DNA of 64,000 nt from Streptomyces spirodelae (GTDB lineage: Bacteria; Actinomycetota; Actinomycetes; Streptomycetales; Streptomycetaceae): the NCBI RefSeq assembly GCF_017676385.1, contig NZ_JAFFZN010000020.1, positions 87,956 to 151,955 on the forward strand, in the 5' to 3' direction. The notes beneath the pieces were generated by a model, which worked only from the letters and a program-made list of their open reading frames with translations, did not search any database and had not been told where the DNA came from. Both the position numbers and the translations under genes were made by a program. This document shows, piece by piece, positions 8,642 to 17,012 of the stretch. How positions within the stretch are numbered: the first letter of the stretch is position 1; every line of letters starts with the position of its first letter.

Positions 8642-9682
8642 TCATGCACCGCCGTCCCGCAGCGAGTCCAGGTCCTGCTTCACGTCGTTGACCGGGATGG
8701 CGAAGCCGAGCCCGACGCTGCCCGCGCTGGCCTGGGGCGCCTGTCCATTGCCCGAACCGGACGAGAAGATGGCCGAGTTTATGCCGATGACCTGCCCGGC
8801 CATGTTGAACAGCGGGCCCCCGGAGTTGCCCGGGTTGAGGGAGGCGTCGGTCTGAATGGCCTTGTAGGTGGTGGTCTCCCCCTGGACACCGCCGTTGTAC
8901 TGGCCGCCGCCGAACTCGAACGGCCAGCCGTCGCCGTTCCCCTGGCCGCCCTGCAGTTCATTCTGGTCGCCGTCCGCCTTGGGGACCTTCACCTCGCGGT
9001 CCTTGGCGGAGACGATGCCGCTGGTCACGGTGTTCGACAGGCCCTCGGGCGAGCCGATGGCGACCACCTGGTCCCCGACGCCGACCGCGTCGGAGTCGCC
9101 GAGCGCGGCGGGCTTGAGATCGCTCTGCCCGTCCACCTTGAGCAGCGCCAGGTCCTTGTCGGCGTCGGTGCCCACCACCTTCGCCCGCGCGGTCCTGCCG
9201 TCGCTGAAGGTGACCTTCACGGTGTCGGCACCGGAGACGACATGGTTATTGGTGAGGATCTGGCCGTCCTTGGTGATGATGACGCCCGAGCCGGTCGACT
9301 GCCCCGAGCCGCCGGTCGCCTTGATCTCCACCACGCTGTCCTTGACGCTCTCCACCACCTGGGAGACCTTGCCCTGCGCTGTCGCGTTGCTGCCGCTGGC
9401 GGTGGGCGCCGCCACGCTCGTCCCGCCGTCGCCGCCCAACAGCTGCTCCATGCCGTACGCGGTGCCTCCGCCGATCACCGCTGCGGCCAGCGCCACGGCG
9501 CTCAGCAGCGCGGCGGGCCGCCGCATCCGGCGCCGCCGCGGGTGGGGGCCGCCCTCGTGCGTGGGGAACGTGGCGTACGGCGGCTCGGCCGGAGGCGGAG
9601 GCACGGCACCGAAGGAGGCTGTGCCCTGCGCGTGCTGCGAGTGCCGCGAGTCCTGCGGGTTCTCCCGCTCGAAGTTCTCCAT
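8642..9682 (-). CDS. HtrA-like trypsin-family serine protease
   Basis: Membrane-anchored S1C protease. Seen: a Pro-rich cytoplasmic head of about 50 residues, one transmembrane segment (about 56-77), then a protease domain with catalytic His147 (TNNHVV), Asp177 (DKDLALL) and Ser287 (NPGNSGGP). There is no PDZ domain after residue 330, unlike DegP or mycobacterial PepD. A Gly/Gln-rich loop of about 30 residues separates two strands near 240-268. It is the first gene of the cluster with the MprAB-like pair. Inferred: extracytoplasmic quality control regulated with or by that system. Confidence 0.92.
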   Translation of the reverse strand: MENFERENPQDSRHSQHAQGTASFGAVPPPPAEPPYATFPTHEGGPHPRRRRMRRPAALLSAVALAAAVIGGGTAYGMEQLLGGDGGTSVAAPTASGSNATAQGKVSQVVESVKDSVVEIKATGGSGQSTGSGVIITKDGQILTNNHVVSGADTVKVTFSDGRTARAKVVGTDADKDLALLKVDGQSDLKPAALGDSDAVGVGDQVVAIGSPEGLSNTVTSGIVSAKDREVKVPKADGDQNELQGGQGNGDGWPFEFGGGQYNGGVQGETTTYKAIQTDASLNPGNSGGPLFNMAGQVIGINSAIFSSGSGNGQAPQASAGSVGLGFAIPVNDVKQDLDSLRDGGA

Positions 9683-9743
9683 GCCCCTGAGGGTGGCTCC
9701 GCAATATGAGAGCTCTCTGAAGAGGCCCTGAGAAACCCCCGAG

Positions 9744-10793
9744 TTATGCCGGGTCGCAGCCGCAGGAGCGGCGGATGACGAGCCCTGACGGAAACTGCCG
9801 CACCCGGCCCTTGCTGCCGGGCACCCCGCCGTTGCGGGTGCCGGGAATCCGCAGCGACTCGTCCAGCACCAGGTCGACGGCCGCCTTCGCCATCGCCTCG
9901 CGGTCCGAGCCGACGGTGGTCAGTGGGGGATCGGTCAGCCCCGCCTCCTTCACGTCGTCGAACCCGGCGACCGCCAGCTCGCCGGGCACGTCGATGCCCA
10001 GCTCGCGCGCCGCGCGCAGCACTCCGATGGCCTGGTCGTCGGTGGCGCAGAACAGCGCGGTGGGACGGTCCGGGCCGCGCAGCAGGTCCAGTGCGACCCG
10101 GTAGGTGTCGTACCGGTTGTACGGGGCCTGGAAGAGGCGGCCCTCGACGGACTTGCCCGCCTCCCTCATCGCCCGGCTCCAGCCCTCGACGTGGTCGGTG
10201 ACCGGGTCCCCGTGCTTCGGCGTGGACTCCATCCCGCCGAGGCAGGCCACGTAGTCGTGCCCGTGCTCCAGCAGATGCCGGGTGGCCAGCTGGGCGCCGC
10301 CCATGTCGTCGAGGACGACGGCGACGTCGTCGATGGCCTCGGGCCGCCGGTGCATCAGCACGACGCGGGCGTCCCACGCGTCGATCTCCGTGGCCGCGTG
10401 CTCGCTGGGCCCCGCGCTGATCAGGATGAGCCCTGAGACCCGCATACCGAGGAAAGCGCGCAGGTAGTGCACCTCGCGCTCGTCCAGATAGTCCGAATTG
10501 CCGACCAGCACCATCTTGCCGCGCTCGGCCGCCGCGCGTTCGACGGCATGCGCCATCTCCGCGAAGAACGGCTGGCGGGCGTCCGGGACGACCAGCCCTA
10601 TGAGGTCGGTACGCCGCGACGCCATGGCCTGCGCCACCCGGTCGGGGCGGTACCCCAACTCCTTGATCGCCGCGAGCACCCGCTCGCGGGTCGCCGGCGC
10701 GACCGGACGGGGACCGTTGTTGATCACATAACTGACAACGGCTGTCGAGGTCCCCGCCACCCTCGCCACGTCGTCCCGCGTCACCTTGGCCAC
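9744..10793 (-). CDS. LacI-family transcriptional regulator
   Basis: Seen: an N-terminal LacI helix-turn-helix (MAKVTRDDVARVAGTSTAVV, hinge YRPDRVAQAMASRRT), then a periplasmic-binding-protein-like effector domain (LIGLVVPDARQPFFAEM; FCATDDQAIGVLRAARELG; VAGFDDVKEAGLTDPPLTTV). It ends with a Cys-containing tail (RRSCGCDPA) common in actinobacterial members. The start is GTG at 10793. No sugar operon is adjacent, so the effector and targets are unknown. A strong hairpin separates it from glnR. Confidence 0.92.
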   Translation of the reverse strand: MAKVTRDDVARVAGTSTAVVSYVINNGPRPVAPATRERVLAAIKELGYRPDRVAQAMASRRTDLIGLVVPDARQPFFAEMAHAVERAAAERGKMVLVGNSDYLDEREVHYLRAFLGMRVSGLILISAGPSEHAATEIDAWDARVVLMHRRPEAIDDVAVVLDDMGGAQLATRHLLEHGHDYVACLGGMESTPKHGDPVTDHVEGWSRAMREAGKSVEGRLFQAPYNRYDTYRVALDLLRGPDRPTALFCATDDQAIGVLRAARELGIDVPGELAVAGFDDVKEAGLTDPPLTTVGSDREAMAKAAVDLVLDESLRIPGTRNGGVPGSKGRVRQFPSGLVIRRSCGCDPA

Positions 10794-10856
10794 GCCGAGA
10801 GTCTACGCGGGATGAGCCACCCTCTCCCCCGCCGCGACGGCGATCAGCCGAAGCGT

Positions 10857-10920
10857 ACGTACCCGGCGGTGCCGAACCCACCCGCAGTACGGGTCGTTCG
10901 GCACCGCCGGACAGGTACGT
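10857..10920 (-). terminator. strong hairpin downstream of glnR
   Basis: A perfect 15-bp stem (10863-10877 with 10896-10910) carries an 18-nt loop, flanked by a further ACGTACC/GGTACGT pairing (10857-10863/10914-10920). It starts 6 bp after the glnR stop. Confidence 0.75.
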
Positions 10921-10925
10921 CGTGA

Positions 10926-11696
10926 TCAGTCGCCGTTGCGGCGGGAAGTCCCGGCGGCCTCCCTCGTGACACGCTCCGCCTCATCCGCGACGGACTCGGC
11001 CGGGCCCTCGCTCTTCTCGGCCCCCTTCTCGGGAGCGACGAAGCGGTAGCCCACATTGCGTACGGTCCCGATCAGCGCCTCGTGCTCGGGCCCGAGCTTC
11101 GCGCGCAGCCGCCGCACATGGACATCCACGGTGCGGGTGCCGCCGAAGTAGTCGTACCCCCACACCTCCTGGAGCAGCTGGGCGCGGGTGAAGACCCGCC
11201 CGGGGTGCTGCGCGAGGAACTTCAGCAGCTCGAACTCCTTGAAGGTCAGATCCAGGATGCGGCCCTTCAGCTTGGCGCTGTAGGTCGCCTCGTCGACCGA
11301 CAGATCACCGTTGCGGATCTCCATCGGACTGTCGTCCGCTGCGACCTGTCGGCGGCCGGTGGCCAGCCGCAGCCGGGCCTCCACCTCGGCGGGGCCCGCG
11401 GTCTCCAGCAGGACGTCGTCCACGCCCCACTCCGCCGTGACGGCGGCGAGCCCGCCCTCCGTGACGATCAGCATCAGCGGACAGCCGGGCCCGGTCGAGC
11501 GCAGCAGCTGGCACAGCGACCTGACCTGCGGCAGGTCGCGACGGCCGTCGACGAGGATCACATCGGCGGACGGCGCGTCCACCAGCGCGGGCCCCTCGGC
11601 GGGGGCGACCCGCACGTTGTGCAGGAGCAGCCCCAGCGCGGGCAGCACCTCGGAGGAGGGCTGGAGTGCGTTGGTGAGAAGAAGCAGTGAACTCAT
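10926..11696 (-). CDS. glnR: nitrogen regulator GlnR (orphan OmpR-type)
   Basis: Global activator and repressor of nitrogen genes (glnA, glnII, amtB, nir) in Streptomyces. Seen: a 256-residue protein starting MSSLLLLTNALQP, a receiver-like domain lacking the standard acidic pocket, with VDGRRDLPQVRSLCQLL in place of the usual phosphorylation context, and a winged-helix domain (FTRAQLLQEVWGYDYFGGTR, VDVHVRRLRAKLG). Known: GlnR works without a cognate kinase. The start ATG at 11696 follows GAGGGG. The C-terminal tail after residue 225 is charged and variable, as in other species. It is divergent from the alpha/beta-hydrolase. Confidence 0.96.
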   Translation of the reverse strand: MSSLLLLTNALQPSSEVLPALGLLLHNVRVAPAEGPALVDAPSADVILVDGRRDLPQVRSLCQLLRSTGPGCPLMLIVTEGGLAAVTAEWGVDDVLLETAGPAEVEARLRLATGRRQVAADDSPMEIRNGDLSVDEATYSAKLKGRILDLTFKEFELLKFLAQHPGRVFTRAQLLQEVWGYDYFGGTRTVDVHVRRLRAKLGPEHEALIGTVRNVGYRFVAPEKGAEKSEGPAESVADEAERVTREAAGTSRRNGD

Positions 11697-12061
11697 GCGA
11701 TGACACCCCTCTGCACGAGGGTCCACGTGCCACGTGGTTGGTGCGCTTTCGAACGGCCTCGGTTCCGGTCTCGGTTCTGCACGGTTCGCTTGCCCATGAC
11801 GTCGAGTTCCCTCCTGGCGCCCCGCGTCCCGGGCGCCACCCGGGACATGGCCCGGGGGAATATGGCGGCACTGCTTCGTACGGCACTGCCCGAGGGCCGG
11901 GCCGCGGCCTGTCCCACCGGCCCCGACCCCCAGAAAGCACAAAAGGACCCGGGGGCGACGCTGCCCGGATCCTGCTTGCAGAGCAGAATACCCGGACGAG
12001 GGACCGAGCGGCATGTGATGTCGCTCGCGATCACCAGCAGACCATTACGGAGAGTTTCCCT
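11697..12061. promoter_or_regulatory. divergent intergenic region glnR / hydrolase
   Basis: This 365-bp region has no supportable gene. It must hold both promoters. On the plus side GGAGAG sits 8 nt before the hydrolase ATG; on the minus side GAGGGG precedes the glnR ATG. The stretch near 12035-12060 is less GC-rich than its surroundings. I could not identify a GlnR box with confidence. Confidence 0.5.
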
Positions 12062-13075
12062 ATGGGTGCGGTTCGCACCGTGTTGCGGGCGGCGGACGGG
12101 GTCCGCATCGAGGCCGAGTACGAGCCGTACGCGGGCAGGGCCACCGGCGCCGAAGCGGCCGGGGACCCGGGCGTGATCGTGGTGGCGCACGGTTTCACCG
12201 GCTCCCTCGACCGGCCCGCGCTGCGCCGGGCGGCCACCGCGTTCACCCGGTACGCGGCCGTCGTGACCTTCTCCTTCCGGGGCCACGGCCGCTCGGGCGG
12301 GCGCTCGACCGTGGGTGACCTGGAGGTACTGGACCTGGCGGCCGCCGTGGCGTGGGCCCGTACGTTCGGACACCGCCGGGTGGCGACCGTCGGCTTCTCG
12401 ATGGGTGGCTCCGTCGTCCTGCGGCACGGGGCGCTGCACCGCGCCGGGGCGCTGCACCGCGCCGAACGCGGCACCGAACGCGGCGCCGGGCACCCCGCCG
12501 GTCACCCAGCGTCAACCTCCGATCCGGTGATGCACAGGGGGCGCACAGTCGCGCGCACACCCGCCCGGGGCGGCGCACACGACGCAGGAGACGCGCGGAG
12601 TGACGCGTACGCCGACGCCGTGGTCGCCGTCAGCGCACCCGCGCGCTGGTACTACCGCGGCACGGCGCCGATGCGGCGGCTGCACTGGGCCATCCAGCAC
12701 CCCCTCGGCCGCCTCGTCTCGCGCTACGGGCTCCGCACCCGCGTCCACCACCGGGACTGGGACCCGGTCCCCCTCTCGCCCGTCGCCGCGGCCCCGCTGA
12801 TCGCCCCCGTACCGCTGCTGGTCGTACACGGCGACCAGGACCCCTACTTCCCTGTCGACCATCCCCTCGCCCTCGCCGAGGCGGCGGACCCGGAAGCGTC
12901 CGAGCTGTGGCTGCTGCCCGGTTTCGGCCACGCGGAGAACTCCGCCGACGCCGCGCTGCTGGACCGGATCGCCGACTGGGCGGCGACCCGGCTACAAGCA
13001 CCGGCCGCGAGGGCCCATCATGTAAGCCGCACACCGGATCACCTACCGGACGCCACCGAGGGCACGGACGGCTGA
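12062..13075 (+). CDS. alpha/beta-hydrolase with internal low-complexity insertion
   Basis: Probable esterase or lysophospholipase of unknown substrate. Seen: the oxyanion-region motif HGFTGSLDR, nucleophile elbow GFSMGGS (Ser113), acidic residue in HGDQDPYF and catalytic His in PGFGHAEN. Between the helix after the nucleophile and the next strand (VVAVSAP) about 60 residues are inserted (about 125-184). They are rich in Ala, Arg, Gly and His and encoded in part by in-frame tandem duplications at 12428-12487. The insertion lies on a loop typical of lid or cap regions, so the enzyme may still fold. It is followed 12 bp later by the MoaD-like gene. Confidence 0.87.
   Translation: MGAVRTVLRAADGVRIEAEYEPYAGRATGAEAAGDPGVIVVAHGFTGSLDRPALRRAATAFTRYAAVVTFSFRGHGRSGGRSTVGDLEVLDLAAAVAWARTFGHRRVATVGFSMGGSVVLRHGALHRAGALHRAERGTERGAGHPAGHPASTSDPVMHRGRTVARTPARGGAHDAGDARSDAYADAVVAVSAPARWYYRGTAPMRRLHWAIQHPLGRLVSRYGLRTRVHHRDWDPVPLSPVAAAPLIAPVPLLVVHGDQDPYFPVDHPLALAEAADPEASELWLLPGFGHAENSADAALLDRIADWAATRLQAPAARAHHVSRTPDHLPDATEGTDG
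12428..12487 (+). repeat. in-frame tandem duplications inside the hydrolase gene
   Basis: Two identical 18-bp units (12428-12445, 12446-12463; GGGGCGCTGCACCGCGCC) are followed by two 12-bp units (12464-12475, 12476-12487; GAACGCGGC plus ACC or GCC). All periods are multiples of three and keep the frame. Confidence 0.9.
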
Positions 13076-13087
13076 GAGGGACCCACC

Positions 13088-13354
13088 ATGGCCAGCGGCA
13101 CGATCCGCTACTGGGCGGCGGCGAAGGCCGCGGCAGGCACCGCCGAGGAGCCGTACGACGCCGGCACCCTCGCGGACGCGCTACGGCGCGCGCGAGAGCG
13201 GCACGCAGAGCGGCCCGAGTTCGCACGCGTACTACTGCGCTGCTCCTTCCTGGTGGACGGCGACCCGGTCGGCACCCGCACCCACGAGACCGTTCAGCTC
13301 AGCGAGGGCGGCACCGTCGAGGTCCTCCCCCCGTTCGCCGGAGGCGCCCGATGA
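13088..13354 (+). CDS. MoaD/ThiS-family ubiquitin-like protein
   Basis: Seen: 88 residues with the MoaD beta-grasp pattern (IRYWAAAKAAAG, LLRCSFLVDG, GGTVEVLPPFAGG). Known: MoaD and ThiS carry sulfur on a C-terminal Gly-Gly thiocarboxylate. Here Gly-Gly is followed by Ala-Arg, so activation would need trimming, or the protein is not a classical sulfur carrier. The ATG is preceded by GAGAGGGA. The stop overlaps the next start as ATGA, coupling it to the membrane protein. Confidence 0.85.
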   Translation: MASGTIRYWAAAKAAAGTAEEPYDAGTLADALRRARERHAERPEFARVLLRCSFLVDGDPVGTRTHETVQLSEGGTVEVLPPFAGGAR

Positions 13355-14649
13355 ACGAGGACCGGTACGAGGACCCCTACGGGGCGCACCGGGGCGCGTA
13401 CGACGGCGCCTCCGCGTATGACGGCTCCTACCAGGCGGCACACGACGGGACGCATGACGCGACGTACAACGCGCCGTACGACGCCTCGTATGACCCGGCG
13501 GCCCCGGCGTACGACGTCACCTACGAGGTGACCCGGGCCGACGCACCGCCGCCGCCCCACCTCCCGCAGCCGCCGCAGCTGTCACAGGGGGCCTCCTGGG
13601 ACCCCGGCGTACGGCCCCATGAGGCACCGTCGGCGCACCAGCCGCTGCCCGAACCCGTCGGCACGCCCTGGCCCGGGGCTCCCGGACCCCTCCCACCGGA
13701 AGACCGCTCCGAACCGATGCCGATGCCCCAGCCCCAAGCCCAGCCACAGCCACAGCCGCAACCGCAACCGCAGCCGGGACCCCGGCCTCAGCCTCAGCCC
13801 TACGGCGTGCAGGCTCCCGCCCCGGCCCCGCAGCCGCAGCCCGACCCGGGCCCGGAGGCCGCCGGCGCACCGTCGGCCGTCGGCGTGCCGTCGGCACCGG
13901 CGGGGGCGCGGCAGCGCACCGGGTCGCCGATCATCGCGCCGGGCTTCCAGCCCGCGGCCGTCACCACGGTGCTGGCGGCGCTGCTCGCGGTCACCGCGCC
14001 GCTGGGGCAGGGGGCGCTCACCGGTGCCCTCGTACTTCTCCAGGCGCTGACAGCGGCGGGCTGGTATCGGCTGAACGGGATGTGGCCGGCCCGGCAGGGC
14101 ATCGCGCTGGCGTTCGTCGCGGGGCTGACGGCCGACGCCGGGCTGCTGCTGACCGACGGCTCGGCGAACGCGCCGACGGTGCTGCTCGGCGCGGCAGGTG
14201 TCTGGTGCGTGCTCTCGCTCGTGCTGCAGTTGCGCAACAACTCCAGCCCCGACGAGCGCCTGTACGCGCTCACCGCGGGCTTCGCCGCCATCGGTCTGAC
14301 CGTGCTGGCCGCCGGTCTGCTCCCCACCGAGCCCGACGCCGTGACGGTGGGTGCGGCCGCCGTCGCGGTGGGAACGCTCGCACGCGCCGTTCCGCTGCCC
14401 GCCCCGGTCTCGGTGCTGTTCGCGCTCGCCGCTGCGGCGGGGGCCGGAGCTGCGACGGGCCAGCTCACGGGGGTGGACACGGTCCCGGGCGCGCTGACCG
14501 GCCTGGGCGCGGGCGTCTGTGCGCTGCTGGGCCTGCGGGTGGCCAGTTACGACTGGCCCTCCCGGTTCGTGCACATGACGGCGGGCGTCGCGCTCCCCCT
14601 CACCCTGGCCACTCCGGCGCTGTATCTGCTGGGCCGCAACCTGCTGTAA
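13351..14649 (+). CDS. multi-pass membrane protein with Gln/Pro-rich N-terminus
   Basis: Function not recognised. Seen: residues 1-190 are disordered and low complexity: Tyr/Ala/Asp repeats (AYDGASAYDGSY), then dipeptide repeats of Pro-Gln about residues 118-160. Residues about 205-430 contain six to eight hydrophobic segments rich in Ala, Leu and Gly (for example AVTTVLAALLAVTAPLGQG, VLLGAAGVWCVLSLVLQL). The last helix ends in LLGRNLL. It is translationally coupled to the MoaD-like gene. The Tyr-rich head may be a target of phosphorylation or of protein-protein contacts, but that is speculation. Confidence 0.8.
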   Translation: MNEDRYEDPYGAHRGAYDGASAYDGSYQAAHDGTHDATYNAPYDASYDPAAPAYDVTYEVTRADAPPPPHLPQPPQLSQGASWDPGVRPHEAPSAHQPLPEPVGTPWPGAPGPLPPEDRSEPMPMPQPQAQPQPQPQPQPQPGPRPQPQPYGVQAPAPAPQPQPDPGPEAAGAPSAVGVPSAPAGARQRTGSPIIAPGFQPAAVTTVLAALLAVTAPLGQGALTGALVLLQALTAAGWYRLNGMWPARQGIALAFVAGLTADAGLLLTDGSANAPTVLLGAAGVWCVLSLVLQLRNNSSPDERLYALTAGFAAIGLTVLAAGLLPTEPDAVTVGAAAVAVGTLARAVPLPAPVSVLFALAAAAGAGAATGQLTGVDTVPGALTGLGAGVCALLGLRVASYDWPSRFVHMTAGVALPLTLATPALYLLGRNLL

Positions 14650-14783
14650 CAACGCCCCACCGACCTCGTCCGTCACACCAGCCCCTGGCCTGATACCGCT
14701 CCTTGCGGGTTACGCTCGCAGCTAGTCGGCCGACTTGGCCGACCGGCTCGTGGCCAGCCGACTCCTGGGGGGATACGGACGCG

Positions 14784-15500
14784 ATGCGCGCACTTCGCAT
14801 ACTGCTTGTGATCCTGGTGGTACTCGCCGGGCTCTTCGTGGCGGCCGACCGCGTCGCGGTGAACCTCGCGGAGGACGAGGTGGCGAAGAAGCTGAAGGGC
14901 CGGCTCGGTTCCGCCTCGTCCGGGGAACCGTCCGTGTCCATCGAGGGCTTCCCCTTCCTGACCCAGGTACTCGCCAAGGACCTTGACAAGGTGAAGGTCG
15001 AGGTCGAGGGCGTCACCGCCACCACCAGCGACCGCCAGGTGCGGCTGAGCAAGGTGAGCATGGAGGCCCGCGACGTGAAGCTGTCGAACAACTTCGGCTC
15101 CGCGGTCGCCGAGCGGGCCACCGGCACCGTGCATCTGTCCTACGCCGATCTGACCAAGGCGGCGGACGACGGCGTGCGGGTCAGCTACGGCGGCAAGAGC
15201 ACTTCCGGCAAGGACCAGGTGAAGGTCAGCGCCGCGGTGGCCCTCCCGATGGTGGGCCGCACCCTGGAGCGGAGCGTCTACAGCACCGTCAGCGTGACGG
15301 GCGGCAACACGGTGCGGCTGCACGCCGACGAGGTTCCCGGCTCGAAGATCCCCGGCGTCGAGGAAGCGATCCGCAAGAAGATCGACTTCGATCGCACGAT
15401 CGACCGGCTGCCCGAGGGGCTGAAGCTGGAGAAGGTCGAGACCACGAAGGAAGGTGTGGACGTCTCCATGTCCGGCACGGATGTCCATCTGGCCGGCTGA
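14784..15500 (+). CDS. LmeA-like (DUF2993) phospholipid-binding protein
   Basis: Seen: an N-terminal hydrophobic anchor or signal segment (residues 5-22), then AVNLAEDEVAKKL and the characteristic VSIEGFPFLTQVLA motif of DUF2993 proteins, followed by beta-rich sequence to residue 238. Known: mycobacterial LmeA is a periplasmic phospholipid-binding protein needed for mannan elongation. Inferred: an extracytoplasmic lipid-binding role here. The ATG at 14784 follows a G-rich run. Its last codons are part of a 28-bp duplication that also contains the stop. Confidence 0.85.
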   Translation: MRALRILLVILVVLAGLFVAADRVAVNLAEDEVAKKLKGRLGSASSGEPSVSIEGFPFLTQVLAKDLDKVKVEVEGVTATTSDRQVRLSKVSMEARDVKLSNNFGSAVAERATGTVHLSYADLTKAADDGVRVSYGGKSTSGKDQVKVSAAVALPMVGRTLERSVYSTVSVTGGNTVRLHADEVPGSKIPGVEEAIRKKIDFDRTIDRLPEGLKLEKVETTKEGVDVSMSGTDVHLAG

Positions 15501-15531
15501 GCACACGGATGCCTTTCCGGCCGGCTGAGCA
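15476..15531 (+). repeat. 28-bp direct duplication containing a stop codon
   Basis: 15476-15503 and 15504-15531 are direct copies (24 of 28 identical), both starting CACGGATG and ending GGCCGGCTGAGCA. The first carries the LmeA-like stop (TGA 15498-15500); the second repeats it outside the gene. Confidence 0.85.
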
Positions 15532-15554
15532 GGGGCTGCCCCTTGCTGCGCGTC

Positions 15555-15635
15555 GCAGGCTGTGGGCTTGTTGTGGTCACTGGGGGCACCTCCCGGCCAG
15601 AGGCTGGGGGAGCAGTTCCCCGCGCCCCTGACGGG
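15555..15635. repeat. dispersed intergenic repeat, copy 1
   Basis: About 80 bp, matching copy 2 at 48639-48719: a GC-TG-GGG leader, then GGGGGCACCTCCCGGCC, AGGCTGGGGGAGC and GTTCCCCGCGCCCCTGACGGG. The sequence folds on itself (GGGGAGC / GTTCCCC and similar pairings). This type is common between Streptomyces genes, from general knowledge. A partial inverted copy lies inside the HAD gene at 29355-29386. Confidence 0.85.
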
Positions 15636-15797
15636 GCGCAGGCGCGAGACCTGACGTCCGGTATTCGAGACTGCGGGAGCCCGGGGCGCGTCACCCCGGC
15701 CCCTCCCCCCGCGATCACTCCCACATGGCGGACGAACCCGTCTCACATCGCGGATCGGCGGTGACACGGGGCCGCCCTCGTCCTTACGATCGACCGT

Positions 15798-15881
15798 ATG
15801 AAGCGACAGGCGGACCTCACGAAGCGCCGGGCAGTGGACCTGTGCCGCATCGCCGCCATGCTCTGTCGCGGCTCCCGCTGA
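15798..15881 (+). CDS. Cys-containing leader peptide upstream of the rhodanese gene
   Basis: Seen: a 27-codon frame beginning MKRQADLTKRR and ending in an Ala-Ala-Met-Leu-Cys segment, with Cys codons at positions 16 (TGC) and 23 (TGT), 244 bp upstream of the rhodanese start. Known: actinobacteria carry very similar short peptides ahead of sulfur-assimilation operons, where ribosome stalling at Cys codons controls the downstream genes. Inferred: the same cysteine-responsive attenuation here. No obvious Shine-Dalgarno precedes the ATG, so translation may be leaderless. Confidence 0.75.
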   Translation: MKRQADLTKRRAVDLCRIAAMLCRGSR

Positions 15882-16124
15882 CCCGCTGACCGTCCGCGCG
15901 TTCCGCCGACGCACAGCGCCTCCGGCGCCGCCCCCGCAGCGCGCCGCAGAGCAGTTCCGCATACGACTCCGCGCGCACCGCAGCGCGCACGGCGCACGGC
16001 GCACAGCAACGGCCACACGACATCGTGCGCCCGGCCCACAACGGCGCCGCCGGTGCCGCCGCGTACGCGTACCCCTGTTCGCCCGCCTTCCGCCGCATCC
16101 ACCCACCTCACGAGGAGAGACAGC
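15882..16124 (+). promoter_or_regulatory. leader region between Cys peptide and rhodanese
   Basis: This 243-bp region holds no second gene. It is very rich in short GC inverted repeats (for example GGCGCC/GCGCGC runs at 15927-16010), so alternative RNA folds are likely. A clear single terminator could not be assigned by eye. A GAGGAGAG ribosome binding site closes the region at 16111-16118. Confidence 0.4.
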
Positions 16125-16961
16125 ATGAGCCGCAGCGACGTTCTGGTCGACGCCGACTGGGTCGAGGCCCACATCGACGACCCGAAGGTGGTGATCGTCG
16201 AGGTCGACGAGGACACCTCGGCCTACGACAAGAACCACATCAAGAACGCGATCCGCATCGACTGGAAGCAGGACCTCCAGGACCCGGTGCGCCGCGACTT
16301 CGTGGATCAGGAAGGCTTCGAGAAGCTGCTGTCCGCCAAGGGCATCGCCAACGACGACACCGTCGTGCTCTACGGCGGCAACAACAACTGGTTCGCCGCC
16401 TACGCCTACTGGTACTTCAAGCTCTACGGCCACCAGGACGTCAAGCTCCTCGACGGCGGCCGCAAGAAGTGGGAGCTGGACTCCCGCGACCTGGTCGCCG
16501 AGGTGCCCGAGCGCCCGGCCACCGCGTACAAGGCCAAGCCGCAGGACACCTCCATCCGCGCCTTCCGCGACGAGGTCGTCGACGCGATCGGCAGCAAGAA
16601 TCTGGTGGACGTGCGCTCTCCCGACGAGTTCAGCGGCAAGCTGCTGGCCCCGGCCCACCTGCCGCAGGAGCAGTCGCAGCGTCCGGGCCACGTGCCCAGC
16701 GCCCGCAACATCCCCTGGTCGAAGTCGGCCAACGACGACGGCACCTTCAAGTCCGACGACGAGCTCACGGAGCTGTACCAGGCCGAGGGCGTCGACCTGG
16801 GCAAGGACACCATCGCCTACTGCCGCATCGGTGAGCGCTCCGCGCACACCTGGTTCGTGCTCCACGAGCTGCTGGGCCAGGAGAACGTCAAGAACTACGA
16901 CGGTTCCTGGACCGAGTACGGCTCGCTCGTCGGCGTCCCCGTCGAGCTCGGCTCCAACTGA
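16125..16961 (+). CDS. cysA: thiosulfate sulfurtransferase (rhodanese, CysA family)
   Basis: Transfers sulfane sulfur from thiosulfate to a thiophilic acceptor. Seen: 278 residues in two rhodanese domains. The inactive N-terminal half carries VVLYGGNNNWFAAYAYW and the C-terminal half carries VDVRSPDEFSG and active Cys233 in CRIGERS. The ribosome binding site GAGGAGAG sits 7 nt before the ATG. It is followed by the DUF1416 gene (51 bp) and then a strong terminator, making a two-gene operon behind the Cys leader peptide. Inferred regulation: sulfur or cysteine status through that leader. Confidence 0.94.
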   Translation: MSRSDVLVDADWVEAHIDDPKVVIVEVDEDTSAYDKNHIKNAIRIDWKQDLQDPVRRDFVDQEGFEKLLSAKGIANDDTVVLYGGNNNWFAAYAYWYFKLYGHQDVKLLDGGRKKWELDSRDLVAEVPERPATAYKAKPQDTSIRAFRDEVVDAIGSKNLVDVRSPDEFSGKLLAPAHLPQEQSQRPGHVPSARNIPWSKSANDDGTFKSDDELTELYQAEGVDLGKDTIAYCRIGERSAHTWFVLHELLGQENVKNYDGSWTEYGSLVGVPVELGSN

Positions 16962-17012
16962 CCCTCGCGGCCACCGCGGGCCCTCCCCTCCCTCCCGAAA
17001 GGACCCCCTCTG

